Source: an uncultured Eubacteriales bacterium
GTDB taxonomy: Bacteria; Bacillota; Clostridia; Oscillospirales; Oscillospiraceae
Direction of reading: 5' to 3'
Assembly (NCBI GenBank): GCA_905202605.1
Contig: CAJKSU010000023.1
Location: forward strand, 1-21,981
DNA length: 21,981 bases
In this document: piece after piece, positions 14,700 to 21,981 of the stretch
How positions within the stretch are numbered: the first letter of the stretch is position 1
Layout: every line of letters starts with the position of its first letter
Notes under the pieces: generated by a model
Databases searched by the model: none
What the model was told of the DNA's origin: nothing
Seen by the model: the letters and a program-made list of their open reading frames with translations, nothing else
Program-made: the position numbers and the translations under genes

Positions 14700-14740
14700 A
14701 GCCCCCTTTGCGTAGACACTCTATGCGAAGGGGGCTTTTT
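14700..14740 (+). terminator. Intrinsic terminator after the NSS transporter gene
   Basis: A 17-bp stem with two wobble pairs (arms 14700-14716 and 14720-14736, outer AGCCCCCTT/AAGGGGGCT) and a 3-nt loop runs into a T tract. It lies 43 bp after the stop codon and separates the transporter pair from the signalling operon. Confidence 0.94.
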
Positions 14741-14810
14741 CATGCAAAAAAAACACACAAGAATAAGGAGTACAGTGCAGAGCTATAGCTGCAAGCCGCA
14801 CTGGCAAGCG

Positions 14811-14839
14811 TTGAAATGAATGCGCATTCATGCTATAAT
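14811..14839 (+). promoter_or_regulatory. Promoter of the signalling operon
   Basis: -35 TTGAAA (14811-14816), 17-bp spacer, extended -10 TGCTATAAT with TATAAT at 14834-14839. The spacer is almost filled by a perfect palindrome (separate entry), so the promoter is likely regulated. Confidence 0.85.
14816..14831. promoter_or_regulatory. Perfect 16-bp palindrome in the promoter spacer (candidate operator)
   Basis: ATGAATGCGCATTCAT is its own reverse complement over all 16 bases and lies between the -35 and -10 of the signalling operon. The site would be occluded by a dimeric repressor, or used by a spacer-binding activator. No regulator is encoded immediately beside it other than the operon's own NarL-type response regulator, so autoregulation is one option and a remote repressor is another. 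Confidence 0.75.
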
Positions 14840-14963
14840 TTTTAGGGGTATACACACAAGCAGATCTACGGAAAGCTATAGAATCTCCAAGAATATTCCA
14901 GCCTGAACGATGGAAAACCGTCCGACCTTCCTTGATATGTGAGAGAAACAGAGGCCTTGCCCC
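14840..14963 (+). other. Long leader of the signalling operon
   Basis: About 115-120 nt of transcribed leader between the promoter and the GTG start. Only a small GATGG-AAAA-CCGTC hairpin (near 14910) was seen; no known riboswitch pattern, tRNA or short peptide ORF with a ribosome binding site was recognised. The stretch 14741-14810 before the promoter has no gene and holds only an imperfect AGCTATAGCT-centred dyad. Confidence 0.5.
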
Positions 14964-16589
14964 GTGAAACGAGATATCAATCGGTTGTTCGCCATAATTT
15001 TCGTTTTATCGGTAATCGCAGCGGCCTATACGTGCCGAATGCTTGCAAAATTCGACATTGGCGGCGTCTATTCAAACTATATTCGTGCGGCACTTTACCT
15101 GCTGCTGTTTTCCCTGTGGGGCGTCTCCCTTGACCGCAGGATTATCCAGAAGCAGGTGCAGCACTGCCTGCGTCTGACGGCAGCACTGATGCTGCTGTGG
15201 CTGGTTCTACGAACGCTCAAGTACGAGGTTGTCACCAACCCGAACGCGGCACGGTATGTATGGTATCTTTACTATCTGCCGATGCTGTTTATTCCGCTGC
15301 TTGGCGTGTATATTGCCGTATCTCTGGGGCAGCCGGAGCAATATCGTATAACCGGGAAAAGTGCCATGCTGGCGATTCTTCCGTTTGTACTGTTCCTGAT
15401 TGTTATCACGAATGATCTGCATCAGCAGGTGTTTGCGTTTCAAGACGTTCTTTCGGGTAAGCCGGACAGCGGCGCCTTTACCCACCGGCCACTGTATTTT
15501 GTCTGCCTTGGTTGGATGGTTGCGTGCATGAGCTTTTCCCTAGTCCGCTTTTTCCAGCAGAGCCGCATGCCGGGCAGCAGCAGAAAGCGGCTGCTCCCAT
15601 TCCTCCTTGGCTGCGCAATGGTGCTTTATGGACTGCTCTATCTGTCAGGACTTCCTGCCGTCCGGTGGTGGTTTGGGGATATGAACGTGATATTCTGCCT
15701 TTTTTATGCCGCCATCTACGAAAGCTGTATCCAATGCCGGCTGATTCAATCTAATACCGGCTATGTCGCACTCTTTGAAGCAACAACGCTTGCTGCCTGC
15801 ATTGCAGACCGAAACGGTCGGATTGTTCTTCGTTCCCACGCGGCCGGAGAGGATATGCTCTGCCCAACGGATGGAAAGAGAATCCTTCGTCCCGACGGTA
15901 TTCGCATTTCCTCTGCGCCGATCAGCGGCGGCTATGTTGCATGGCAGGACAACGTGCGTCCGCTGACTGAGCTGCGTACCCGAATGAATGAAAACCGGGC
16001 GGAGATGGAGCGCAATAAAAGGCAACTACAGGACACCTATCTTGTGCAGAAGAAGCTGCACGAATTGACCGAAAAAAGCCGTATCTATGACGAGCTGGAG
16101 GAAAAGCACAGGGCGCAAACCGCACGGATTCAGGAGCTGCTCGTGCAGTGCGGGGACGCAGACCCCGTGGAAGTGAGAAGCTATCTGAAACGGATCCTGC
16201 TTCTCGGCACCTACATCAAGCGCAGTGCAAACCTCTATTTTCTCAGCCGGGAATCTGACTGCCTTCCACAGCAGGAGCTTCGACTGACCATTGATGAGGC
16301 CGTGCGTGCGCTGATTGCCTGCGGTACGGAATGCGGTGTCATCTACCGCACAACTGCCCCGATGCGCGCAACGGAGGTCATCCGGCTGTTCGAACTGTTG
16401 AAAACAGTGGCGGAGATGACCATCGACGAGCTGCACTCCCTGTTTATTTCCGTTTCCGACAGCGCAATGGATTTATCGGTGGAGTGTGCGGCAGACCTGT
16501 CGCCGGTTGCCGCACCGGGAACAACGGTGCTACGGGAGGATGGACTGTGGCTTATCCGCACACAGATCGGAGGGCGGCGTGATGCGTAG
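14964..16589 (+). CDS. 7TM membrane sensor protein with degenerate histidine-kinase-like C-terminus
   Basis: Sensory membrane protein of 541 residues. It starts with GTG 14964, 9 bases after GAGG. Residues about 1-265 contain seven or so hydrophobic segments resembling the histidine kinase N-terminal 7TM domain; the junction ESCIQCRLIQSNTGYVALFEA is typical of that family. A short PAS-like stretch follows (AACIADRNGRIVLRSHA), then a coiled coil (about 330-395, rich in Glu/Arg/Lys with EKSRIYDELEEK). The C-terminal 150 residues align in layout with a kinase dimerisation/ATPase module, but no phosphoacceptor HD box, N box or Gly-rich G box is visible. It is therefore probably not a kinase itself and may pass the signal to the soluble kinase encoded next. 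Its stop overlaps that gene by 8 bp. Confidence 0.82.
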   Translation: MKRDINRLFAIIFVLSVIAAAYTCRMLAKFDIGGVYSNYIRAALYLLLFSLWGVSLDRRIIQKQVQHCLRLTAALMLLWLVLRTLKYEVVTNPNAARYVWYLYYLPMLFIPLLGVYIAVSLGQPEQYRITGKSAMLAILPFVLFLIVITNDLHQQVFAFQDVLSGKPDSGAFTHRPLYFVCLGWMVACMSFSLVRFFQQSRMPGSSRKRLLPFLLGCAMVLYGLLYLSGLPAVRWWFGDMNVIFCLFYAAIYESCIQCRLIQSNTGYVALFEATTLAACIADRNGRIVLRSHAAGEDMLCPTDGKRILRPDGIRISSAPISGGYVAWQDNVRPLTELRTRMNENRAEMERNKRQLQDTYLVQKKLHELTEKSRIYDELEEKHRAQTARIQELLVQCGDADPVEVRSYLKRILLLGTYIKRSANLYFLSRESDCLPQQELRLTIDEAVRALIACGTECGVIYRTTAPMRATEVIRLFELLKTVAEMTIDELHSLFISVSDSAMDLSVECAADLSPVAAPGTTVLREDGLWLIRTQIGGRRDA

Positions 16590-17553
16590 AACTAACTACT
16601 TAGTCTTCAATGCCATCAAGGAGAGCTTTGACCGGCTTCCTACTGCGGTGTGCTTTTTTGACCATGCGGGCGGCATCGTACTATGCAACCGGCAGATGTA
16701 CCGGTTGAGCCAGTATCTGCTCAACAGCAATATGCAGTACCTCGGCGAGGTGGAGCAGGCACTTTCCAATCCTCCGGCGGGGGTTGTGCCACTTTCAACT
16801 GCGGAGGATACCTACCGCTTTCCAGACAATGCTGTCTGGCGATTTGAAAGGGCCGCAGTTACAGACCGCTATGGAGAGACATATTTACAGCTCACTGCCG
16901 CCGATGTGACAAAGCTGCATCAGAGATTGCTGCAGCTTGCCGACGATAACCGGAGGCTGGCGCAGGATGCGGAGAAGCTGCGCCGACTTTCCGAAAACGT
17001 TGAGGCCGTCGCACGGGAGAAGGAGCAGCTTGCTGCCAAATCCGCCATGCACGACAGCCTTGCCGCCTGTATCACCGTGACGAAGCAGTTCCTTGCCGGT
17101 GACCTTGACGGCGTTGACGCAGCGGTCATCCTGCAGGAATGGGAGAAAAGCATTGCCTTTCGGGATGCGGTGCTCCTGCCGGCAAAAGAGAAGCTCCTTG
17201 ATAGTGCAAGGAGCAGCGGCGTGACGGTTAGATTCAACGGCGGTCAGCCAACCGGGCGCTCTGCGGAGCTGGTCTATATTGCCATGCAGGTCTGCCTGAA
17301 CAATGCCATCCAATATGCGCAGGCGACCGAGTTGACCGCAAGCCTTTGGAATATCGGTGATTGCTGTAATGTCGTGATTCACAACAATGGAAAGGCGCCG
17401 GAAGGCCCCATCACGGAGGGCGGCGGCCTGACCAATCTGCGGCGACGGGTCGAAAGGGTCGGCGGGACAATGACCGTGCAAAGTATACCGGAATTCGCGC
17501 TGGTGCTGCGGATACCGAACTACGGAATTGCGGGGGGAAACGAATGGCTGTAA
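16582..17553 (+). CDS. Soluble sensor histidine kinase (HPK7/NarX-DesK-like ATPase)
   Basis: Cytoplasmic kinase of 323 residues that should phosphorylate the response regulator encoded next. ATG 16582 is 7 bases after GGAGGG; a GTG directly before it is less likely. N-terminus: PAS-like domain (about 15-115, RLPTAVCFFDHAGGIVLCN), then a coiled coil (about 112-150). Phosphoacceptor His157 lies in SAMHDSLAACI, the HDxL form of the HisKA_3 group. The ATPase has N box residues Asn240-Asn241 in VCLNNAIQYAQAT and a G box EGGGLTNLRRRVERVGG. No TM segment is present, so input must come from the membrane sensor upstream or a diffusible signal. The gene overlaps both neighbours (8 and 10 bp), giving tightly matched expression. 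Confidence 0.88.
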   Translation: MRRTNYLVFNAIKESFDRLPTAVCFFDHAGGIVLCNRQMYRLSQYLLNSNMQYLGEVEQALSNPPAGVVPLSTAEDTYRFPDNAVWRFERAAVTDRYGETYLQLTAADVTKLHQRLLQLADDNRRLAQDAEKLRRLSENVEAVAREKEQLAAKSAMHDSLAACITVTKQFLAGDLDGVDAAVILQEWEKSIAFRDAVLLPAKEKLLDSARSSGVTVRFNGGQPTGRSAELVYIAMQVCLNNAIQYAQATELTASLWNIGDCCNVVIHNNGKAPEGPITEGGGLTNLRRRVERVGGTMTVQSIPEFALVLRIPNYGIAGGNEWL

Positions 17554-18200
17554 GGAATATACTGATTGTCGAGGATCAGACGCTTGCCAGAATGTATCTG
17601 TCCTCCTGCGTGGAGAAATGTACGGACTGTGCGGTGGCAGGAGAGCTGATCCGTGCCGATGCAGCGCTCCGACGCTGCGCAGAGGGGGATATTGACCTGA
17701 TTATAATGGATATCTGCACCGAAAACGATTCAGACGGTCTAACCGCCGCCGAGGCGATCAAAAAACAATATCCCCGGATTAAGATCGTGATGGTAACCTC
17801 TATGCTGGAGGGGAGATTTCTGAATCGGGCGCAAAGGATTGGTGCCGATAGCTTCTGGTACAAGGATTCCCCGTCCAGCAACCTTATCAGCGTGATTGAA
17901 GGAACGCTCTGCGGAAAAAGATATTGGCCGGAAAGCGTACCATCGGTGCAGCTCGGCAATGCACTGTCCTGCAATCTGTCTGATCAGGAGCTGGAAACGC
18001 TGCGTCTGCTCTGCGAGGGGCAGACCAATGCCGAAATCGCCGCAAGATTGAACGTGGCGGAATCGACGGTACGTACGTATATCAAACGTATGCTGGAAAA
18101 GACGGGCTATCCAAACCGGAATCGGCTGATGGTTGCCGCCGTTGGCAAGCGGCTGGTTGTTCCGGGAAGCTGGTTTGGTCTAACAGAGAAAATGGAATAA
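17544..18200 (+). CDS. NarL/FixJ-family response regulator
   Basis: Transcription factor of 218 residues with a receiver domain (about 1-125) and LuxR-type helix-turn-helix (about 145-205). Receiver landmarks are complete: acidic pair Glu10-Asp11, phosphoacceptor Asp56 in LIIMDIC, Thr85 in VMVTS, Lys107 in WYKDS. The output domain reads LSDQELETLRLLCEGQTNAEIAARL followed by NVAESTVRTYIKRMLEKTG. GGGGGG lies before ATG 17544, within the end of the kinase gene. Cognate partnership with the kinase is inferred from operon order. Targets are unknown; the promoters at 14811 and 18312 are natural candidates. Confidence 0.95.
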   Translation: MAVRNILIVEDQTLARMYLSSCVEKCTDCAVAGELIRADAALRRCAEGDIDLIIMDICTENDSDGLTAAEAIKKQYPRIKIVMVTSMLEGRFLNRAQRIGADSFWYKDSPSSNLISVIEGTLCGKRYWPESVPSVQLGNALSCNLSDQELETLRLLCEGQTNAEIAARLNVAESTVRTYIKRMLEKTGYPNRNRLMVAAVGKRLVVPGSWFGLTEKME

Positions 18201-18208
18201 GACGTGCG

Positions 18209-18246
18209 CGTCTCCCTGCTGCGGTCTGGGCAGGGAGACGTTTTTT
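18209..18246 (+). terminator. Intrinsic terminator of the signalling operon
   Basis: An 11-bp perfect stem (arms 18209-18219 and 18230-18240, outer CGTCTCCC/GGGAGACG) with a 10-nt loop followed by TTTTTT. It starts 8 bp after the response regulator stop codon. Confidence 0.94.
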
Positions 18247-18311
18247 GTCGCAGCTTCGTTTGTTCATAGAAAATTCATAATTTCTTCGGCGTTTGTCATC
18301 AGTTTTGGGGA

Positions 18312-18340
18312 CAGACAGCGCCGCTTCGCTCCGTTATAAT
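18312..18340 (+). promoter_or_regulatory. Probable promoter of the receiver-like/surface-protein pair
   Basis: Perfect -10 TATAAT (18335-18340), 17-bp spacer and a weak -35 CAGACA (18312-18317, 4 of 6). The weak -35 would suit activator dependence, possibly by the response regulator just upstream; that is inference. The rest of 18247-18399 shows no gene. Confidence 0.65.
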
Positions 18341-18399
18341 GGTATTGTAAGCAGTGGTGGGAGAAGCCCGCCGGATCATTCAAGAGAGGAGGGGGTTCG

Positions 18400-18783
18400 A
18401 TGCGAAAAATTGTAGTCGATATGCAGAATTATTTGTTTGCCGATGCCGTGGCGGGAGCTTTTAGAAATTCAGCCTACGATATCGACGTAATCCGCACAGA
18501 AATACCGAAGGACACGGTCGAGCTGTGCAAGCTGTATAGGCCATTTGCTCTGCTCATGGAAGTGACTGGATATACCCCGTGGAAGCTTTGCGAAAGGCTT
18601 CGGCTGCGCGATGAGGTAAAAACGGTATGGCCTGACTGCAAGATTGCACTGATTGTGGACTCGAATACAGAAAAACAGGCAGCCAAGGCTGTCCGGGATG
18701 CAAAAAAAGACGGCCTCATCGAGCAGTTCCTCTACAGCTCCGTGACTGTTGAGTACCTGATGGATCAAATATATGCCATGTAA
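18400..18783 (+). CDS. Stand-alone receiver-like protein lacking phosphoacceptor Asp
   Basis: Small cytoplasmic protein of 127 residues that follows the NarL-type receiver pattern but has no output domain. The beginning KIVVDMQNYLFADAVAGAF matches beta1-alpha1 with a single Asp7 in place of the acidic pair. The position aligned to the phosphoacceptor holds Glu54 (ALLMEVTG), and the conserved Lys near the end is Tyr in QFLYSSVTVEYLMDQI. It therefore probably cannot be phosphorylated and may be fixed in one state, or may bind a partner such as the kinase or response regulator. Start follows GAGGAGGGGG. The surface-protein gene begins 15 bp after its stop. I do not recognise a named family; the receiver reading is by pattern only. 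Confidence 0.72.
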   Translation: MRKIVVDMQNYLFADAVAGAFRNSAYDIDVIRTEIPKDTVELCKLYRPFALLMEVTGYTPWKLCERLRLRDEVKTVWPDCKIALIVDSNTEKQAAKAVRDAKKDGLIEQFLYSSVTVEYLMDQIYAM

Positions 18784-18797
18784 AAGGGGGATACAAG

Positions 18798-21700
18798 ATG
18801 AAAACAACCACACAATGTAGGATACTCAGATTACTGCTTGCAATGGTAATGCTGATCATCCTCCTCTCTGCCTTGGGAGGCACTGCTTCTGCTGCCGGCA
18901 GCGGCACTGCAGAGAGTGACCCGAAAATAGTAACTACCTATGAGGAGCTCCGCACCGCAATGAATTCCGGTGTGGCCTATGTAAAGCTCGGAGCCAACAT
19001 CAATACCGCCGAGCTTAATGACGGAAGGGGATATAGTGAATCCATTCGGCAGACCGGAACGGTACAGCTGGATCTTGATGGCTATTCCGTGAGCTTTTTC
19101 AGCAAGACCACACCTCTTCCACCGGCCATCCGCGTTGGGGGCAATCTGACAATTAAGGACAGCCGCGGTGGCGGCAGCCTGTACGTCAAGGTGAATCCCG
19201 ATGCGGCCAACACGAAGCAGGTACTGATTTTAGCCGAAACCGGAAGCTTCACACTCAACAGCGGGCGGCTCGGCATCGATAACGGCCTGGCCAAAAACGC
19301 CCTCGTCGTCGTCGAGGGCAAGGGCGACGCGAAGGTCGTCTTTAACGGCGGCAAGGTCGACGCCATCTCCCCGAAGGTCGGCATCCCCTATGTCTATTCC
19401 GCCCTGCTGTCGTCCAACTGTAAGGCTGAATTCAACGGCGGCGAATTTGAAGGACTGGTCGGCTTCACCTACGCCACCCGGACGGACGGGATAAGCAAGC
19501 CGAAAGCCGTGATCAACGGCGGTAAGTTCAAGGGCGGTATCGTCGTTAAAAAGGGCAGCGAGACCATCACGCTGGGGCGGTCTTTCCCCATCAGCATCCG
19601 CGGCGGCAGCTTCGGCCGCGGCCTCTTCACGGAGAATTTCGCGCTCAGCAGCAGCGAGCAGACCCCGGAAAACTTTGCTTTTGCCGCAATGTTCCCGGAG
19701 AGGACCGCTCTGCTTCGCCCCGACGAGCGGCCCCGCCTGATCTACCGTCAGAAGGACGTCAAGACCGAATACATGGCCAACTCCGTCTCGAAGGAGTACC
19801 TCATCGCCCTGTCAACCAAGAATCTTGACGACTATAAGCGCGTCGCCTTCTCGTCCTGCAGCGGCTCGGCCTATACCGACGTCTGCACCAACGCCTTCGG
19901 TCTGGTCAAGGTGGAGGTCAACGGTGCGCCGGCCTATGTGCCGCACCAGATGGACGTGACGGGCGGCTACAGCGGCGCTCCGCTGTACGCGCTCAGTCCG
20001 AAAAAGAGGCTCCAGTTCTACTGGAACCCCCTGCCGCAGGCGATGAGGGACGCAGGCTACAGCCAAAAGATCAAGTACACGCTCAACGGTACGGATCATA
20101 CCATCACCGCCAGCAGCTACAATAACAATCTCTTGTTTCAGATTATCCCTGTGAATAGCTATAGCTACCAGACGGAGGTGCAGAAGCTGGCGATCACCGT
20201 TGAGCTTTATAAGGACGGCGAGCCGCTGAGACTGAGCGGCGCTTCCAATATGTTCCTGATGCGCTACCGGATGATGTCGGAGACCGATGTTGCCATTCCC
20301 GAGGTCACGCTGACGGTGAAGGAGGGCGACCTGATCGCCGCGTCCGCCGCGACCGACAGCCCGATTACCGTCTCCGAGGACGAAAGTTGTATCATTAACA
20401 GCCAGGTAAACTGGGCGGACAACGGAAATACGCGTAACAAGACGGTGGTCCTGAAGGCAAAGGAAGGCTTCTATTTGACGAAGGACACGATATTTAACGT
20501 CGCCGGGGCGAACAGTATCACGGCGGAGTGGCTCTACAGCACGGACGGCGGAAAGACCTGCGTCGTCGGCGTGGAGGCGCTGGAGTGCGAGCTGATCACT
20601 GAGGCAAAGGGCATCGTGCGCGGCCTGGTCTATTACAACCATGTCAATGACATCTATGTAGAGTCGTATGAGCCGGGCAAATACAGCATCGCCGTTGAGA
20701 AGGCCGGCGAATACATCAGCTCCAGCGGCTCTGTCATCTATGACAGCTTCCTGTGGCCGCAGGATCTGCTCGACGAGACCGGCGCACCCTATTATCTCTA
20801 TTGCACGGTCGAGGCAAAGCCCGGCTATGTGTTCCGCAGCGGTACCGGAACGCTGAAATATGCCAATGAGGAGTGGAAGCCCGGAAAATGGGCGGAGGCC
20901 ATTTGGGACGACGATTGGACCGACATGGACAACATCAGCGCCGGCGCGTGCTATAAGCTGCACGACGAGTCAGACACCAATATGGGCGGCCTTTGGCTGA
21001 ACCGGCTCGAACTGACCAGCCTGAATCTGTCCGTGAAGGCGCCTGTCGCGGGCGAAAGCCCAACTCCGGACAGCGACTACTGCAAAATCGACGGTCTGCC
21101 GCCGTATATGACGCTCGAACGTGTGGATTGGCTGAAGTGCTATGACGACTGGACCTACTATTCCGATAAGCCCTTTGCATTCCAGGCCGGGAAAACGGCG
21201 GATGGCGAGGACTGCGAATACCAGTGCTTTATCTATGTCTCCTATGACCTCAGCGGCGTCGGGGTTGCAAAGGGCGCCAAGTTCTACCTCAACGACACGC
21301 CGTGCAAGCTGGACTGGGAGAATAAGTTTTTCTGGACTGAAACCATGACCGCCGAGGGCACCCCCGTACAGGAAGATTCCGTTATCACGGCTAAGGCGGG
21401 GGAAAATGGCACGATTACGCCTTCGGGCAGCGTTACCGTCAAGGCCGGAGCGGATCAAACCTTTACCATTGCACCGAGCGCTGGCTATATTGTGTCTAGT
21501 GTGCTGGTTGACGGAACGGATGTGGGTGCTGTGACATCGTATACCTTCAAGAATGTCACGGAGAATCATACCATCGAGGCCAGCTTTGAAAAGACTGCGA
21601 ACCCATTTGTTGATCTTAACGAGAGCGCATACTATTACGACTCGGTACAGTGGGCGGTAGCGAACGGTATAACGAACGGTAAGGATGCAACGCATTTTGA

Positions 21701-21981
21701 TCCGGATGGTACCTGTACGCGTGCGCAGGCCGTAACCTTCCTATGGAGAGCTGCGGGGCAGCCCGAACCGACAATGACGGAAATGCCGTTTAACGATGTG
21801 AGGCCGGGAAGCTATTATGAGAAGGCAGTGCAGTGGGCGGTAGAGAAGGGAATTACAAACGGAACGAACGCTACTACCTTCAGTCCGGATGCCAAATGTA
21901 CCCGCGCCCAGATCGTAACCTTCCTGTGGAGAGCTGCGGGGCAGCCCGAACCGACAATGACGGAAATGCCGTTTAACGATG
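18798..21981 (+). CDS. Large secreted SLH-domain surface protein (3' end cut by window)
   Basis: The frame is open from ATG 18798 (AGGGGG 7 bases upstream) through the last base, 1061 residues so far. Order: signal peptide (residues 1-32, LLLAMVMLIILLSALGGTASAAG); a region starting YEELRTAMNSGVAYVKLGANI that looks like the first turns of a beta-helix, with strand-turn units FNGGKVDAIS, FNGGEFEGLV and INGGKFKGGI around 170-260; a long unassigned beta-rich middle; a bacterial repeat (Flg_new-like) domain at about 868-932 (ENGTITPSGSVTVKAGADQT to ENHTIEASFEK); then SLH modules from about 935 (FVDLNESAYYYDSVQWAV). Display on the cell wall by SLH modules is expected. Ligand or function is unknown. 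Codon choice between about 19260 and 21350 (strong GTC/GCC/CTC use) differs from its ends. It is coupled to the receiver-like gene. Confidence 0.88.
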   Translation, partial: MKTTTQCRILRLLLAMVMLIILLSALGGTASAAGSGTAESDPKIVTTYEELRTAMNSGVAYVKLGANINTAELNDGRGYSESIRQTGTVQLDLDGYSVSFFSKTTPLPPAIRVGGNLTIKDSRGGGSLYVKVNPDAANTKQVLILAETGSFTLNSGRLGIDNGLAKNALVVVEGKGDAKVVFNGGKVDAISPKVGIPYVYSALLSSNCKAEFNGGEFEGLVGFTYATRTDGISKPKAVINGGKFKGGIVVKKGSETITLGRSFPISIRGGSFGRGLFTENFALSSSEQTPENFAFAAMFPERTALLRPDERPRLIYRQKDVKTEYMANSVSKEYLIALSTKNLDDYKRVAFSSCSGSAYTDVCTNAFGLVKVEVNGAPAYVPHQMDVTGGYSGAPLYALSPKKRLQFYWNPLPQAMRDAGYSQKIKYTLNGTDHTITASSYNNNLLFQIIPVNSYSYQTEVQKLAITVELYKDGEPLRLSGASNMFLMRYRMMSETDVAIPEVTLTVKEGDLIAASAATDSPITVSEDESCIINSQVNWADNGNTRNKTVVLKAKEGFYLTKDTIFNVAGANSITAEWLYSTDGGKTCVVGVEALECELITEAKGIVRGLVYYNHVNDIYVESYEPGKYSIAVEKAGEYISSSGSVIYDSFLWPQDLLDETGAPYYLYCTVEAKPGYVFRSGTGTLKYANEEWKPGKWAEAIWDDDWTDMDNISAGACYKLHDESDTNMGGLWLNRLELTSLNLSVKAPVAGESPTPDSDYCKIDGLPPYMTLERVDWLKCYDDWTYYSDKPFAFQAGKTADGEDCEYQCFIYVSYDLSGVGVAKGAKFYLNDTPCKLDWENKFFWTETMTAEGTPVQEDSVITAKAGENGTITPSGSVTVKAGADQTFTIAPSAGYIVSSVLVDGTDVGAVTSYTFKNVTENHTIEASFEKTANPFVDLNESAYYYDSVQWAVANGITNGKDATHFDPDGTCTRAQAVTFLWRAAGQPEPTMTEMPFNDVRPGSYYEKAVQWAVEKGITNGTNATTFSPDAKCTRAQIVTFLWRAAGQPEPTMTEMPFND
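21731..21981 (+). repeat. 183-bp SLH coding repeat with near-identical 68-bp segment
   Basis: Bases 21731-21798 and 21914-21981 are the same over 68 bp with a single difference (A at 21743, G at 21926), a period of 183 bp or 61 codons. They encode VTFLWRAAGQPEPTMTEM and FND of consecutive SLH modules. The remainder of each unit is more diverged. The second copy is cut by the window end, so further copies may follow. Confidence 0.9.

Noticed and set aside
14741..14810. AGCTATAGCT-centred dyad upstream of the signalling promoter
   Set aside because: Only 10 bp of perfect symmetry and imperfect flanks, upstream of the -35; too weak to call an operator.
4079..18343. Shared 13-mer TCCGTTATAATGG in the tetR promoter (minus) and the 18335 promoter (plus)
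   Set aside because: It contains the -10 consensus, and shared 13-mers are expected by chance in a window this size, so it is not evidence of co-regulation.
19812..21695. Minus-strand open frames of 383 and 241 codons under the surface protein
   Set aside because: The plus frame is continuously open with signal peptide, repeat and SLH domains. The antisense frames follow from its codon bias.
1..21981. CRISPR arrays, tRNAs, rRNAs, transposases, integrase or attachment sites
   Set aside because: None was seen in any intergenic gap; gaps are short and filled by promoters and terminators.

Overview
The window looks like a chromosomal segment of a moderately GC-rich, low-motility-signal Firmicute, most likely a gut Clostridia/Oscillospirales relative. 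This is inferred from protein character: a 4Fe-4S aldo/keto reductase, an SLH-domain L,D-transpeptidase, an MMPL plus Leu/Gly-heptad protein pair, a NSS transporter, and 7TM-type sensor genes. Strong AGGAGG-type ribosome binding sites and TATAAT promoters, several with an extended TG -10, fit the same picture. No 16S gene or other marker is present, so the species is not determined. No tRNA, rRNA, CRISPR array, integrase or insertion sequence was recognised.

Left part (1-4025, minus strand): a rimM-trmD-sir2 housekeeping unit with overlapping genes and its own promoter, preceded by an aldo/keto reductase with a ferredoxin tail, and a TetR repressor gene closed by a strong terminator. Middle (4239-8878, plus): divergent from tetR, an MMPL exporter and a secreted or lipid-anchored protein built of Leu/Gly heptads are translationally coupled. 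The intergenic region holds two copies of a TGAC-N5-GTCA operator that overlap the mmpL promoter, so the repressor very probably controls this export unit.

Next (9047-14657, plus): a secreted SLH protein with a C-terminal L,D-transpeptidase domain (cell-wall crosslinking or remodelling), a small divergent peptide deformylase sitting just behind a terminator hairpin, then a MATE exporter and a sodium-coupled NSS transporter that are probably cotranscribed.

Right part (14811-21981, plus): a three-gene signalling operon (7TM membrane sensor lacking kinase motifs, soluble histidine kinase with PAS-like N-terminus, NarL-type response regulator), driven by a promoter that carries a perfect 16-bp palindrome between its -35 and -10. 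A terminator follows. Then comes a second unit: a stand-alone receiver-like protein with Glu in place of the phosphoacceptor Asp, and a very large secreted SLH surface protein that runs off the window end. The last five genes look like a cell-surface sensing and display module, which is the part most likely to hold undescribed biology.
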